DNA of 64,000 nt from Candidatus Kryptobacter tengchongensis (GTDB taxonomy: Bacteria; Bacteroidota; Ignavibacteria; Kryptoniales; Kryptoniaceae), in contig FAON01000011.1 of assembly GCA_001485605.1 (NCBI GenBank), forward strand, positions 124,001 through 188,000. Reading direction: 5' to 3'. A program made the translations under genes and the position numbers. Shown here one piece after another: positions 53,450 to 63,410 of this stretch (positions are counted from its first letter, which is position 1; the number at the start of each line of letters is the position of its first letter). The notes under the pieces were generated by a model. The model worked only from the letters and a program-made list of their open reading frames with translations. It had not been told where the DNA came from and made no database searches.

Positions 53450-55117
53450 TTAAAACCTATATTCTACTCCACCAATGACCACAATATCTGGTTCAAGATA
53501 ACTCTGCCATAGATAAAACCTCTGTGCAAATAAATTATCAAAATTCACAAAAACTTTAAAATTCCTGAAAACCTCATACTCACTTCTCAAATTAGCAAGA
53601 GCAAAACCTTTCAATTCGTCTCCCTCAAAGTTATAGACTCTACTACTAATTAAATTAATTTCCAGATTAATTGCAAGTCCAAACCCAAATTTATGCCCAT
53701 ACCCAAGATTTGCAGAAAAATTAGGATAATATGGGACTGGCTTTTTACTTCTTGCGTTATATGAAGAATTTAAAATGACCCCGAAAATAAATTCACTCCG
53801 ACGATAATTTAAATATCCCGAACCTTTCAACTCAATAAATTGAACTCGCTCAAACTCAACTGAATAGAAACCTTTTTTATACTCAACATAAACTGGGAAA
53901 TTTTTGAATGCTCTAAAATTCAATCCCGCATCAAGACCAATACCCCCCTTCCCATACCTCACGCCAAACCCAAAATTGAAATATCCATCTGGATGAACGA
54001 TGTTTAGATTTTTCGTCAAAAATCTGTTCGCCTTTAAATGATTAAAAATGGTCAAATTTAAAACTTCTGGAGCAAAAAAGGCATATAATTGCGTTTCCTT
54101 CCCTGCAAGATATTTAAATGAAACATCTGGATAAATCCTCAACCCCGTCATCATATCAGAATTTTTAAAGGAAAATAACTTAACCCCAAAATCAAGCCAA
54201 TAACTTCTTCCAATTTCAAAAAATTCAAGCAAATTTCCAGCAAATAAAGCAAGCTTAAAAAATTTCCCCTGTGAAGATGTATAATCAGCGTTAAACCTCA
54301 AACTCAAAAAATCAACAGCACGCCTAAAGTTAAAACTAAAATCAAATCTTTTCTCCCGCCCATCAAACCTTGAACTTTCATAGTTTTCAATTGTATCAAG
54401 CACGGTAAAAATTGAATATCTAACCCTCAAATCATAATCAAAAAATTTTCTGTATGGTGACTCAAGCGAAAACATTAAACTTAAATTATTCATGTTCCTG
54501 TGAAATGATGGGACGGGAGAACCGTAAAATCCAAAACTATATGTCCAATAGTCCATCGTGCTTGAAATTTTAGAATCAGCAAGCCAATTAAAAATTTTAT
54601 CCCTGATTTGTGGAAGATAAAACTTAGCACCAATTGAGAACTGGTTTTGTATATAATCAGCGTTCTCAATAAAACCTTGACTTGAGCGATGATAAAAATT
54701 TGAGTTTACAAACAAACCTTTAAAAACTTTCCCCTGAACCATCCCATCAAAATATGCAGTCAAATACCTCCCCACACCAGCTTTAAATTTTGCAACCGAG
54801 CTTTCCTCTGAAAGTTTTACATAATCATCCTTCCAAGTTTTGATAGAGACATCAGAACTGATTTTTTCGCCGTGTAAAATCTCATAGTGTTTCAAATCCA
54901 CTTTAGGGAGGTTAATCTCATTAGATTCAATTTTTTGTCCAGATTCAATTTCAATTGTCTCCCGTCCCGTTATAACAAATTCGGGAAGGACAAATTCATT
55001 TTTCGTTTCTCTTAACGCTGTCGTATCAACCTTAAATCTTCTCTCTTCAGGTTTCACCTCCTGCGCGAAAAGATTCAGTGAAGAAAAGAACAAAAATGTA
55101 AAGATAACTTTTTTCAT
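53450..55117 (-). CDS. Outer-membrane beta-barrel protein of unknown function
   Basis: About 555 aa. Signal peptide (KKVIFTFLFFSSLNLFA), a short acidic/Pro-rich periplasmic segment (about 20-95), then roughly 450 residues of alternating strands rich in Tyr, Phe and Asn, ending GGVEYRF as in barrels inserted by BamA. No TonB plug domain is visible. I start at the ATG at 55117; another lies three codons upstream. It sits between cytochrome c and HU genes and is likely co-transcribed with the TPR gene. Confidence 0.75.
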   Translation of the reverse strand: MKKVIFTFLFFSSLNLFAQEVKPEERRFKVDTTALRETKNEFVLPEFVITGRETIEIESGQKIESNEINLPKVDLKHYEILHGEKISSDVSIKTWKDDYVKLSEESSVAKFKAGVGRYLTAYFDGMVQGKVFKGLFVNSNFYHRSSQGFIENADYIQNQFSIGAKFYLPQIRDKIFNWLADSKISSTMDYWTYSFGFYGSPVPSFHRNMNNLSLMFSLESPYRKFFDYDLRVRYSIFTVLDTIENYESSRFDGREKRFDFSFNFRRAVDFLSLRFNADYTSSQGKFFKLALFAGNLLEFFEIGRSYWLDFGVKLFSFKNSDMMTGLRIYPDVSFKYLAGKETQLYAFFAPEVLNLTIFNHLKANRFLTKNLNIVHPDGYFNFGFGVRYGKGGIGLDAGLNFRAFKNFPVYVEYKKGFYSVEFERVQFIELKGSGYLNYRRSEFIFGVILNSSYNARSKKPVPYYPNFSANLGYGHKFGFGLAINLEINLISSRVYNFEGDELKGFALANLRSEYEVFRNFKVFVNFDNLFAQRFYLWQSYLEPDIVVIGGVEYRF

Positions 55118-55129
55118 ACTGTGCAAAAT

Positions 55130-55513
55130 TTATTTTAATGCACCTTTAATCTGTGGTTTGGTTTGTCCACGATGGCATGTATAGCAATCAACCACCTCAG
55201 CGCCTTCCCAGTTGATGAAATCCCGATTTATCGTCATAACCATTTTAAGCATCACTCTTGCTTTTTTCTTTGTTTCCTTGACATCGCTCGCATAATTGTT
55301 TACATCGTGACAGTAATTGCACTTAACACCAAGTGCATCTGCAATCCCTTCCATAATTTTTTGCAGTTGTTCCTTTGATTGAACCTCCGTCAAAACTTGA
55401 AGATTCCGCCCGAATCTTCTTTGAGATTGTGAATTCGTTAAATCAACCGCAACGACTAACCCAATTATAACCAAAAATATAAACGATGTATAAAAAAGAG
55501 CTGTCTTTCTCAT
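55130..55513 (-). CDS. Membrane-anchored diheme c-type cytochrome
   Basis: 127 aa. One N-terminal TM helix or uncleaved signal (about 6-24), then two CxxCH haem sites: CNYCH and CYTCH. The layout (LQVLTEVQSKEQLQKIMEGI, CNYCHDVNNYASD, MLKMVMTINRDF, CYTCHRGQ) matches the family related to the photosynthetic reaction-centre cytochrome subunit that also occurs in non-phototrophs. It carries electrons in the periplasm. It sits two bases after the TPR gene, so it is coupled to it. Confidence 0.88.
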   Translation of the reverse strand: MRKTALFYTSFIFLVIIGLVVAVDLTNSQSQRRFGRNLQVLTEVQSKEQLQKIMEGIADALGVKCNYCHDVNNYASDVKETKKKARVMLKMVMTINRDFINWEGAEVVDCYTCHRGQTKPQIKGALK

Positions 55514-55515
55514 TT

Positions 55516-58506
55516 TTAACCTGTTATTTTTGTTTTTAATTGTTCAAGTTTTTCAATAACCTTGCTTCTCATTTCGTCACTTATGTTCATTTTCAAGAGC
55601 TCATTTAAAAAATGTCCGGCTTTTGCATAATCGCCTTTGATTTCATAGCATTGTGCGATGCGATAGTAAGCCATCGGCAAAAAATTAACATATTCTCCAT
55701 AAAGATATCTCACCCTCAAAAACTGAAGTATAGCCTCATCAACATTCCCGAGTTTAAAAAATGACTCAGCATAAAGATATTGCGCCTGTGCAGAAACTTC
55801 ATCCGTTGCCCTGTGCAAAATAACGGGCTTTAAAATTTCAACTGCGTCGTCAATTTTATCATAATTCAATAAAATTTCAGCTGATTTAACCCTTGCTCTA
55901 TCGGCAAAATCGGAAGTTTGAAATCCATTTATCACCTCTCTAAATTTTCTCAAAGCGTTTGCGGTATCACCAAGTGAAAAATAGTTTAACCCCATAAGGT
56001 ATAGAACCTCATCATAAAATTTTGCCCTCGTTTCAATTTTCCCGAGATGCTCTATTGCTTCAGCAAATTCACCAGAATTATATTTCATCCATCCAAGCCT
56101 AAGAAGTGCACTTTGAGAAAATTCGTTTAGCGGATACTTTACGATAAGACTTTTATAAATTTCCATCGCCTCAAAATTTCTTCCCATCAGCTCATAAGCC
56201 CTGCCAAGCTCATAATAAACCTTTGGCAAAAATTTGCTCTCTGGATAGTTTGAGACGAATTTTTTGTAAAGATTTACACCTTCAAGATAATTCCCCTGTG
56301 AAATTTGAAACTCCGCCTTCTTGAATGAAGCAATTTCAAGAAACTCTGGATTTTTGCTCTTTGAGATAAGTTCATCAACAAGATCTGGGTTTTTCCCCTG
56401 TGCCGAAAGTGAATATTGAATTCCTGAGATCGCATCACCTGCATATTTTGAATCCGGGTATTTTTCAATCACTTCAAGATACGTTTTTATGGCAAGTTCA
56501 TATTTCCCCATGTTATAATAAGCATCTCCAATTCCGTAAAGCGCTCGGGGAGCAAGTTCGCTATTCGGATATCTCTCAACAACCTCACGGAATGAGTTTA
56601 TTGCAGGGGTATAATTTTTATCTTGGAAATAAATCCAACCGATTTGATACCTTGCCGACGGAACAAGCGCTGAATTGGGGAATTTATTAAGCAAAAGATT
56701 TAACATTTCAAGCGATCGCAACATTTGACGCTGACGGAAATAAACTTGGGAAAGTTGAAAATATGCATAATCAGCTCCTTCTTGATCTCCGAAAAGACGA
56801 ACAAAGGAAAGGTAATTCAATTCCGCTTGTTTGTAATTTTTCATCATAAAATAAGAATCTGCAAGCCTAAGCCGTGCATCAAGCGCCCTTTTACCGATTG
56901 AGTATTGACTTAAAAATTTTTCAAATTGTTTTACCGCTTCGGCATAATTCCCTTCTTTAAAATATGACCAAGCAATTGAGTAAAGCGCTTGCTCTGCGTT
57001 TGTGCTTTTCGGAAAGCGATTTAAAATCTCAATGTAACATCTTCTTGCGTTTTTATAATCCCCAAGTTTGTAATATAATTCGCCCGCGTACAAAAGAGCA
57101 AACTCAACATTTACATTATTTGGAAACTTTGATAAAAATTCCTCAAAAACTTTTATTGCCTCGTTAAATTTTCCATCCCTCATCAATGCAATCCCTTCAC
57201 TGTAAATGTTAACCGCTTCATTGTCACTTGAAAGTTCAAATTCATTCCTTATCATTCGCAGAATAGATGCACCTTTTGAATAATTCCCCATTCTTATATA
57301 AGATTGAGCAAGAAGTTCAAATGCTTTTATCTTAACATCGCTCGTATCTTCAAGATGAATTTTTTCAAGATGGGCAATTGCGCTATCATATTTCCCTTGT
57401 GAAAAATAAATCAAGCCAAGTTCATAATTTGCCCGAGCATAGAGATTTGTATAATTTCTGCTTCTCTCAATAAAATTCTTAAATACAGAAATTGCGCCAG
57501 CGGTATCACCTGCAACTTTTTTGACTTCTCCAAGGTAAAAAAGGGAAAGCCCAGCTATCTCACCATCTCCTTTTGAAAGTGAATCAAAAACTTGAATGGC
57601 TTCCGCATGTTTCCCTTGCTTATAATAAATCCAGCCAATTGAATAAGAGGCATGTTGTCTGAACTCACCGTTTGGAAATTTTTTCAAATAATCGTCATAA
57701 TAAAATTTTGCCGAATCATATAATCCAATTGCGTAATAGCTCTCGCCAAGAAGAAAAACAACCCTTTCATTTTCCCCTTCTTTCAGAGCCTCGCGAGCAA
57801 ATTCAATCGCATTTTCATAATTTTTCAACTTATAATAACATTCAGCAAGATTTAATCTCGCATCGTTAAGAATTTTTTCAAGTTTCCCTCTGCCTTCGCC
57901 AAATTTTTCAATCAGACTTTTATACTTTTCAATTGCTTCTTGAAACTTCCCCTGTTTATGAAGGATGAAACCAGCTGAAAAAATCGCAAAGGGCGCAACC
58001 TCACCCGTAGTATCAACCTCATAAGAAAGCGTGTAATATCTCAAGGCATTTCTTAAATCATTCTGTTCAAAATAAATTTCACCAAGGTAATACGCAGATT
58101 GAGAAATTAACAACTTATCTGATGATGTTTCAATTGCTTTTTTAAAATTTTCAATCGCCGAAATAAAATTTTTCCGCTTCAGGTATATCTCTGCGATTCT
58201 ATAGTTTGCTTTGTCTTTAAATCTTGTGCTCGGGAGGTTGGATAAAATGGAGATGTAAATTTTAAGGGCGGAGTCATATTCCCCAAGTTTGAACATTGAT
58301 TCAGCGCTAAAAAACTGTGCTTCTTCAACGAACTTACTTTCGGGATAATTTTTTATAAACTTCTGAAATTCGGTAAATGCAAGTTGATACATTCCATCTT
58401 CAAAGAGGGAATAAGCAAATTTAAAATCACGCATCTCCTGCAGATTTACCTGTGCAAGCATAAAAGTTGCCAGCGTAAAGAAGAGTAAACTAATTTTCTT
58501 TAACAT
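55516..58506 (-). CDS. Large TPR-repeat secreted protein
   Basis: 996 aa. Signal peptide (MLKKISLLFFTLATFMLA) and then about 25 tetratricopeptide repeats over the whole length, many with a YxxALxxFxxFLxxFPxS pattern like BamD and YbgF/CpoB. No catalytic or anchor domain is seen. It probably works as a periplasmic or outer-membrane-associated scaffold. First gene of the run leading to the diheme cytochrome, outer-membrane protein and HU genes. Confidence 0.88.
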   Translation of the reverse strand: MLKKISLLFFTLATFMLAQVNLQEMRDFKFAYSLFEDGMYQLAFTEFQKFIKNYPESKFVEEAQFFSAESMFKLGEYDSALKIYISILSNLPSTRFKDKANYRIAEIYLKRKNFISAIENFKKAIETSSDKLLISQSAYYLGEIYFEQNDLRNALRYYTLSYEVDTTGEVAPFAIFSAGFILHKQGKFQEAIEKYKSLIEKFGEGRGKLEKILNDARLNLAECYYKLKNYENAIEFAREALKEGENERVVFLLGESYYAIGLYDSAKFYYDDYLKKFPNGEFRQHASYSIGWIYYKQGKHAEAIQVFDSLSKGDGEIAGLSLFYLGEVKKVAGDTAGAISVFKNFIERSRNYTNLYARANYELGLIYFSQGKYDSAIAHLEKIHLEDTSDVKIKAFELLAQSYIRMGNYSKGASILRMIRNEFELSSDNEAVNIYSEGIALMRDGKFNEAIKVFEEFLSKFPNNVNVEFALLYAGELYYKLGDYKNARRCYIEILNRFPKSTNAEQALYSIAWSYFKEGNYAEAVKQFEKFLSQYSIGKRALDARLRLADSYFMMKNYKQAELNYLSFVRLFGDQEGADYAYFQLSQVYFRQRQMLRSLEMLNLLLNKFPNSALVPSARYQIGWIYFQDKNYTPAINSFREVVERYPNSELAPRALYGIGDAYYNMGKYELAIKTYLEVIEKYPDSKYAGDAISGIQYSLSAQGKNPDLVDELISKSKNPEFLEIASFKKAEFQISQGNYLEGVNLYKKFVSNYPESKFLPKVYYELGRAYELMGRNFEAMEIYKSLIVKYPLNEFSQSALLRLGWMKYNSGEFAEAIEHLGKIETRAKFYDEVLYLMGLNYFSLGDTANALRKFREVINGFQTSDFADRARVKSAEILLNYDKIDDAVEILKPVILHRATDEVSAQAQYLYAESFFKLGNVDEAILQFLRVRYLYGEYVNFLPMAYYRIAQCYEIKGDYAKAGHFLNELLKMNISDEMRSKVIEKLEQLKTKITG

Positions 58507-58544
58507 CCATCTCGTTTTTTGATTTTGCGTTGCAATTTACTTTA

Positions 58545-58573
58545 AATATAATCATCAGAGATTTGGGAAGCAA
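58545..58573 (-). promoter_or_regulatory. Possible promoter for the TPR-headed operon
   Basis: On the minus strand TTGCTT (58573-58568), 17 bp, TATATT (58550-58545), 39 bases before the TPR ATG. The -35 matches only partly, so this is tentative. Confidence 0.35.
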
Positions 58574-58631
58574 GAAAAAGCGTGAAGATTGTAAAGAGTG
58601 GGGTCAAGTTAATTTACACTTAAAGATGCAG

Positions 58632-59273
58632 TTATTTTTCTTGAGCTACTTGAGGTTGTTTTCTCTGGATGCGTTGTTTTGTGGGGCTTGAAATATACTT
58701 TTCAATTATTGAGAGCAATTCATTTTTACCAACGCCAGTAATAGCTGAAAAAATGATAAAGTCCTGACAGTATTTTAATTTTCCAAAGGCATTTTTTATC
58801 ATATCAACTTGCTTCGTTATTTTACTTCTGGCAATTTTGTCAATTTTCGTTATCACGATAACATAAGGAATTTTAAAGTAATCAAGCCATCCAGCCATCA
58901 TTTTGTCAAGCTCAGTTGGTTCGTGCCGGGCATCAACGATGTGAAGGACAAGTTTTATTTGTTCCCTGTTGCTGAGGTAATTTTCTATAAGCTTGCTCCA
59001 CCCAGCTTTAACATGTTCGGGGACACGAGCATAACCATAACCAGGCAAATCAACAATGTAGAATGATTCGTTGATCAAGAAGTAATTTAAAGCTTGTGTT
59101 TTTCCAGGGGTTGAGCTTATAAAGGCGAGATTTTTTTTGCCACAGAGTTTGTTGATAAGTGATGATTTCCCCACATTTGATCTTCCAACAAGTGCAATTT
59201 CAGGAAGTCCATCGGTTGGGAGCTGTCTCACATCTGTCAGGCTTGCCACAAATCTTGCGGATGTTATCTTCAT
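58632..59273 (-). CDS. engB: Ribosome biogenesis GTP-binding protein EngB/YsxC
   Basis: 213 aa. TrmE-Era-like GTPase with G1 GRSNVGKS, G2 within SSTPGKTQ, G3 DLPGYG, and G4 TKID. EngB is needed for 50S ribosome assembly. Downstream of the ribosomal-protein operon but separated from rplQ by the terminator at 59296-59325, so it needs its own promoter. The C-terminal tail (KQRIQRKQPQVAQEK) is basic. Confidence 0.95.
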   Translation of the reverse strand: MKITSARFVASLTDVRQLPTDGLPEIALVGRSNVGKSSLINKLCGKKNLAFISSTPGKTQALNYFLINESFYIVDLPGYGYARVPEHVKAGWSKLIENYLSNREQIKLVLHIVDARHEPTELDKMMAGWLDYFKIPYVIVITKIDKIARSKITKQVDMIKNAFGKLKYCQDFIIFSAITGVGKNELLSIIEKYISSPTKQRIQRKQPQVAQEK

Positions 59274-59295
59274 AGCTTCTTTAGATTCTATGTTT

Positions 59296-59325
59296 AAAAA
59301 ACCAGCGGAGCCGAAAAGCTCCGCT
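59296..59325 (-). terminator. Rho-independent terminator of the ribosomal-protein operon
   Basis: On the minus strand AGCGGAGC, loop TTTTCG, GCTCCGCT, then GG and TTTTTT (59301-59296). It starts six bases after the rplQ stop and is the end of the long ribosomal operon. Confidence 0.93.
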
Positions 59326-59330
59326 CATTA

Positions 59331-59777
59331 TCAAGTTGATGGCTGTTTTGAGACTTGTTCTCCAGCAGGTTGAGTTTCTGCTTTCTTTTCTTTCTTTGGT
59401 TTAACCATTCCAGTTCCAATATTATAATCAACAAGTTCAAGCACAGCAAGCTCAGCTGAATCACCACGCCTAAAGCCAAGGCGAACAACTCTGGTATAAC
59501 CACCAGGTCTATCCATAACTCTTGGTGCAATCTCGTTGAACAGCTCCTTTAAGGCTTGTCTATTTCTTATAAATTTTGCCACAAGTCGTCTTGAATGAAC
59601 ATCACCACGTTTTGCCTTGGTTATCAACTTTTCAGCGAATCTTCTTGCCTCCTTTGCCTTAGCAACGGTTGTAACGATTCGCTTATGAAGAAATAGTGCG
59701 GTTGCAAGTGCAGAAAGAGTTGCTTTCCTATGGCTATGTGTCCTTTTGAGTTTCCTTCCCTTTTTCAGATGTCGCAT
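59331..59777 (-). CDS. rplQ: 50S ribosomal protein L17
   Basis: 148 aa. The core (MRHLKKGRKLKRTHSHRKA, FAEKLITKAKRGDVHSRR, RPGGYTRVVRLGFRRGDSAELAVLELV) is standard L17; a lysine-rich tail of about 30 residues (from about 118, ending KQPST) is longer than the E. coli protein. Start has a GGAGG site. Last gene of the operon. Confidence 0.97.
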   Translation of the reverse strand: MRHLKKGRKLKRTHSHRKATLSALATALFLHKRIVTTVAKAKEARRFAEKLITKAKRGDVHSRRLVAKFIRNRQALKELFNEIAPRVMDRPGGYTRVVRLGFRRGDSAELAVLELVDYNIGTGMVKPKKEKKAETQPAGEQVSKQPST

Positions 59778-59799
59778 TTAAACCTCCAGAAAAATTTTT

Positions 59800-60813
59800 T
59801 TAACTTTCCTTCAGATATTTATCCACATCAAAACCAAAGTGTAAACCGTATCCTTCAATAATTTTCTTTATCTCGTTTAACGAGGTTCTACCTAAGTTTT
59901 TGAAGCTCAAAAGTTGATGCTCTTGATACCTTACGATATCACCAATTGTATTTAAACCGTTCGTCTTTAAAATGTTAAAAGCTCTCATGCTCAGAAAAAG
60001 TTCTTCAATCGGCGTCTTCAAAATTTTCCTGATACGATCCTTCTCATTAACAGCCTTACCTTCCTCAGTGGATTTAATTGGTTCAGGTTCTGCCTGTGGA
60101 TGGAGTTCAATCACAATTTCAAAATGTTCCTTCAAAATCTTTGCTGCACTGACAAGAGCATCATCCGGGGCTATTGAACCATCTGTTTCTATCTCAAGGG
60201 TCAATTTTTCATAATCACCTTTTTGCTTCAAACGAACATTCTCAATAAAATATCTCACATTTTTTATCGGGGTAAAAATTGCATCAAGCATTATTATTCC
60301 CTGCTGCGGGGTCACTGGAGGAGCTGGCTCAAGATATTCAAGCTCTTCAGCTGGAACATAACCTTTCCCATAACCAATCCACAAGTCCATTTCAAATTCA
60401 GTATTTCCTGTAATCTCTGCAATATGATGCTCGGGATTCAAAATCTCTATACCAGAATTTTGCTTCTGTATATCTCCAGCTTTGAATTTACCGGGTCCTT
60501 TGACAAGTACATTTACTTTTTTTATTGATTTATCAATCAACTTAAATCTAACGCCCTTTAAGTTGAGCACAATATCTGTAACATCCTCAACAACTCCAGG
60601 AATTGTTGAGAACTCATGAAGCACTCCTTCTATTTTCACAGCAATGAAAGCATAACCAGGAATTGATGAGAGAAGAACTCTTCTTAATGCATTCCCAATT
60701 GTCACCCCATATCCACGCTCAAGCGGTTGAATAATAAACCTTCCAAAAGTATTTGAATATGTCGCTTCATCCATCACTACATTTTCTGGAAAAGTCAATG
60801 AAATATTTAACAT
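59800..60813 (-). CDS. rpoA: RNA polymerase alpha subunit
   Basis: 337 aa. N-terminal dimerisation domain with GNALRRVLLSSIPGYAF and the C-terminal domain (LKTNGLNTIGDIVRY, LLSFKNLGRTSLNEIK), which contacts UP elements and activators. A flexible linker (about 235-260) joins them. Lies between rpsD and rplQ in the conserved order. Confidence 0.98.
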   Translation of the reverse strand: MLNISLTFPENVVMDEATYSNTFGRFIIQPLERGYGVTIGNALRRVLLSSIPGYAFIAVKIEGVLHEFSTIPGVVEDVTDIVLNLKGVRFKLIDKSIKKVNVLVKGPGKFKAGDIQKQNSGIEILNPEHHIAEITGNTEFEMDLWIGYGKGYVPAEELEYLEPAPPVTPQQGIIMLDAIFTPIKNVRYFIENVRLKQKGDYEKLTLEIETDGSIAPDDALVSAAKILKEHFEIVIELHPQAEPEPIKSTEEGKAVNEKDRIRKILKTPIEELFLSMRAFNILKTNGLNTIGDIVRYQEHQLLSFKNLGRTSLNEIKKIIEGYGLHFGFDVDKYLKES

Positions 60814-60835
60814 TTTTACCTCTATAACTTAATTT

Positions 60836-61465
60836 TTACTTGGAATAAAGTTCAACGATCAACTGCTCATTGACATTTATCGGTATCTCTGAACGCTCTG
60901 GTATATACATAAACACGCCACTTAAAGTTGCTTTATTAAGTTGAAGCCATGGGACAAGGCTTGATTCAGTGACACGCTTTAATGAGTTATGAATTATTTC
61001 AAGTTCTTTGCTTTTATCCCTTACTCTTATCTCATCACCAGGTTCAACAAGATATGAAGGGATATCAACAATCTTACCATTTACAAGGATATGCCTATGT
61101 TTAACGAGTTGTCTTGCAGCTTTCCTTGATGGAGCAAATCCAAGACGATATACAACATTATCAAGCCGTCTTTCAAGTATCTTTATTAAATTTTCTCCGG
61201 TTTTACCTTTTTGCCTTGTTGCCATTTCAAAATATCTCCTGAATTGACGTTCAAGAACCCCATAAATTCTGCGTAACTTCTGCTTCTCACGTAATTGAAT
61301 CCCATACTCCGACAGCCTCGCTCGCCTCAACGGTCCATGTTGACCGGGCGGATAATTTTTTCTTTCAAGAGGACATTTCTCTGTATAACATTTCTCACCT
61401 TTAAGATAAAGTTTCATCCTCTCCCTTCTGCAAAGTTTACAAACTGGACCTGTGTATCTTCCCAT
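60836..61465 (-). CDS. rpsD: 30S ribosomal protein S4
   Basis: 209 aa. The N-terminal zinc-binding form: [18 protein letters not shown] and CPLERK supply four cysteines. An S4 RNA-binding domain ([29 protein letters not shown]) follows. S4 starts 30S assembly by binding 16S rRNA. Conserved order after rpsK. Confidence 0.98.
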   Translation of the reverse strand: MGRYTGPVCKLCRRERMKLYLKGEKCYTEKCPLERKNYPPGQHGPLRRARLSEYGIQLREKQKLRRIYGVLERQFRRYFEMATRQKGKTGENLIKILERRLDNVVYRLGFAPSRKAARQLVKHRHILVNGKIVDIPSYLVEPGDEIRVRDKSKELEIIHNSLKRVTESSLVPWLQLNKATLSGVFMYIPERSEIPINVNEQLIVELYSK

Positions 61466-61488
61466 GATTTTTTAGTTTTATTTAATTT

Positions 61489-61872
61489 TTAAACTCTTCT
61501 TCTCTTAGGTGGTCTACAGCCATTATGCGGAATTGGGGTCACATCCCGAATTGTAAGTATCTCAAGCCCTGCGGTTTGAAGCGCACGAATAGCTGCTTCT
61601 CTTCCAGAACCTGGACCTTTAACAAGGACATCAACTTTTCTAACACCAAGATTATATGCTTCCTTTGCCGCTGCTTCAGCAGCAAGTTGTGCCGCAAACG
61701 GTGTTCCTTTTTTAGTACCTTTATAACCTATCCTACCACCAGATGACCATGCAAGGACATTACCATATCTATCCGTTATCGTAACTATGGTATTGTTAAA
61801 TGTCGCCTTGATATGTGCTATACCGTGAGCGTCTACCTGGATTTTCTTTTTTTGCTTCTTTACCTTCGCCAA
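61489..61872 (-). CDS. rpsK: 30S ribosomal protein S11
   Basis: 127 aa, standard length. Conserved features: [55 protein letters not shown], and the C-terminal [12 protein letters not shown]. It binds the platform of the 30S subunit near the mRNA exit. 24-base gap to rpsM. Confidence 0.98.
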   Translation of the reverse strand: MAKVKKQKKKIQVDAHGIAHIKATFNNTIVTITDRYGNVLAWSSGGRIGYKGTKKGTPFAAQLAAEAAAKEAYNLGVRKVDVLVKGPGSGREAAIRALQTAGLEILTIRDVTPIPHNGCRPPKRRRV

Positions 61873-61895
61873 CTTTTATCCTCCAAAATTAATTT

Positions 61896-62279
61896 TTATT
61901 TCTTAGCTGTTGCCTTCTTCTTGCCTGGAACTGTTTTCCTCTTCCCTTTCCTTGTTCTCGCATTCGTCCTCGTTCTCTGACCACGAACTGGCAATCCACG
62001 GCGATGCCTTAAACCACGATAACACCCAATATCCATAAGACGCTTAATGTTCATTTGGATCTCAGCCCTTAAAGCACCCTCAACCTTATATTCAGCGTTT
62101 ATAATATCTCTTATCTTGCTGATTTCCTCATCTGTTAACTCACCAATTTTTTTCATCGGGTCAACACCCGCTTTCTGGAGTATCTTAAGAGCTGAGCTTC
62201 TCCCTATTCCATAGATATAAGTTAAAGCGATAAATGCTCTCTTATTTCTCGGCAACTCTACTCCTGCTATCCTTGCCAT
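61896..62279 (-). CDS. rpsM: 30S ribosomal protein S13
   Basis: 127 aa. [51 protein letters not shown] and the lysine-rich tail are all typical. It contacts the 50S subunit and the P-site tRNA. Starts five bases after rpmJ's stop. Confidence 0.98.
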   Translation of the reverse strand: MARIAGVELPRNKRAFIALTYIYGIGRSSALKILQKAGVDPMKKIGELTDEEISKIRDIINAEYKVEGALRAEIQMNIKRLMDIGCYRGLRHRRGLPVRGQRTRTNARTRKGKRKTVPGKKKATAKK

Positions 62280-62284
62280 ACCTT

Positions 62285-62401
62285 TTAACCTTGCCTTTGT
62301 TTATGCTTTGGGTTTTTCTTACAAATGACCCTTATAACTCCCTTCCGTTTGATGATTTTGCAATGTTCACAAATTTTTTTAACTGATGAACGAACTTTCA
62401 T
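62285..62401 (-). CDS. rpmJ: 50S ribosomal protein L36
   Basis: 38 aa, below the usual ORF cut-off. Translation begins [20 protein letters not shown] and ends PKHKQRQG. Zinc ligands C11, C14, C27 and H33 are all present, so this is the zinc-containing (C+) form. It lies between infA and rpsM as expected. Confidence 0.96.
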   Translation of the reverse strand: MKVRSSVKKICEHCKIIKRKGVIRVICKKNPKHKQRQG

Positions 62402-62418
62402 TTTCTCGTCTCTGAATT

Positions 62419-62637
62419 TTATTTATATCTATAAATGATTCGTCCCTTCGTTAGGTCATAAGGTGAAAGTTCAACTTGAACCTTATCACCTGGCAAAATT
62501 TTAATAAAATGCATTCGCATCTTTCCCGAAACATGCGCTGTAACCTCAAGACCGTTATCAAGTTTCACCTTAAAAGTTGCATTCGGTAAAGCTTCAATCA
62601 CAACGCCGTCAACCTTGACACCTTCTTGCTTTCCCAT
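62419..62637 (-). CDS. infA: Translation initiation factor IF-1
   Basis: 72 aa, the standard size. An S1/OB-fold protein ([58 protein letters not shown]) that binds the A site during initiation. Its ATG overlaps the map stop codon by one base. Confidence 0.98.
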   Translation of the reverse strand: MGKQEGVKVDGVVIEALPNATFKVKLDNGLEVTAHVSGKMRMHFIKILPGDKVQVELSPYDLTKGRIIYRYK

Positions 62638-63410
62638 TACAAAGTTAAAATTTCTGGTTTTCCTTTTCTCACAACAATTGTATGTTCAAAATGAGCCGAT
62701 GGAAGACCATCAAGTGTGTAAACAGTCCAACCGTCACTTCCAAAATAAACTTGCCAAGTCCCAGCATTAACCATCGGTTCAATTGCAAGCGTCATCCCTT
62801 CACGAAGTTTGATTCCTTTGCCTTTTTGACCAAAGTTCGGAACCGGTGGTTCTTCATGAAGTTTTTTACCGATTCCATGCCCGACTAAATCACGGACAAC
62901 GGAAAAACCTTGAGATTCAACATAGCTTTGAATTGCATACCCAATGTCAAAAAGCCTGTTCCCTTCAACTGCCTGTTCAATTCCTAAGTAAAGTGCTTTC
63001 TCAGTTACCTCTATTAATCTTTTCTTTTCACCATTGACCTCGCCAACTGCAAATGTCTTAGCTGCATCTCCATAATAACCGTTTTTTATAACTCCAACAT
63101 CAATTGAAACTATTTGACCTTCTTTCAAAACTTTATCTTTCGTTGGGATTCCATGAACGACCTCATTGTCAATTGATACACAAATTGTCGCTGGGAAAAG
63201 ATTTCTCTTGTTAAAACCATAACCTTTAAATGCAGGTTTCGCTCCTTGCGAAAGTATAAAATCCTCCGCTATTTTATCAAGCTCATAAGCCGAGACACCA
63301 GACTTAATATATTTTCCAAGCAATCTCAAAACATCCGCAACAATTTTGCCAGCTTCTCTCATCAAATCTATTTCCTTTTGCGTCTTTATGCTCACTCCTT
63401 TAATATCCAA
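62637..63410 (-). CDS. map: Methionine aminopeptidase type I
   Basis: 257 aa from TTG at 63410. Removes the initiator Met. Metal ligands are visible: Asp in [16 protein letters not shown] (two Asp), His in [11 protein letters not shown], Glu in [10 protein letters not shown] and the final Glu in FEHTIVV. The start is uncertain: GTG at 63395 would give the family-like [12 protein letters not shown] opening, while TTG at 63410 overlaps secY by 11 bases. Both fit. Confidence 0.95.
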   Translation of the reverse strand: MDIKGVSIKTQKEIDLMREAGKIVADVLRLLGKYIKSGVSAYELDKIAEDFILSQGAKPAFKGYGFNKRNLFPATICVSIDNEVVHGIPTKDKVLKEGQIVSIDVGVIKNGYYGDAAKTFAVGEVNGEKKRLIEVTEKALYLGIEQAVEGNRLFDIGYAIQSYVESQGFSVVRDLVGHGIGKKLHEEPPVPNFGQKGKGIKLREGMTLAIEPMVNAGTWQVYFGSDGWTVYTLDGLPSAHFEHTIVVRKGKPEILTL

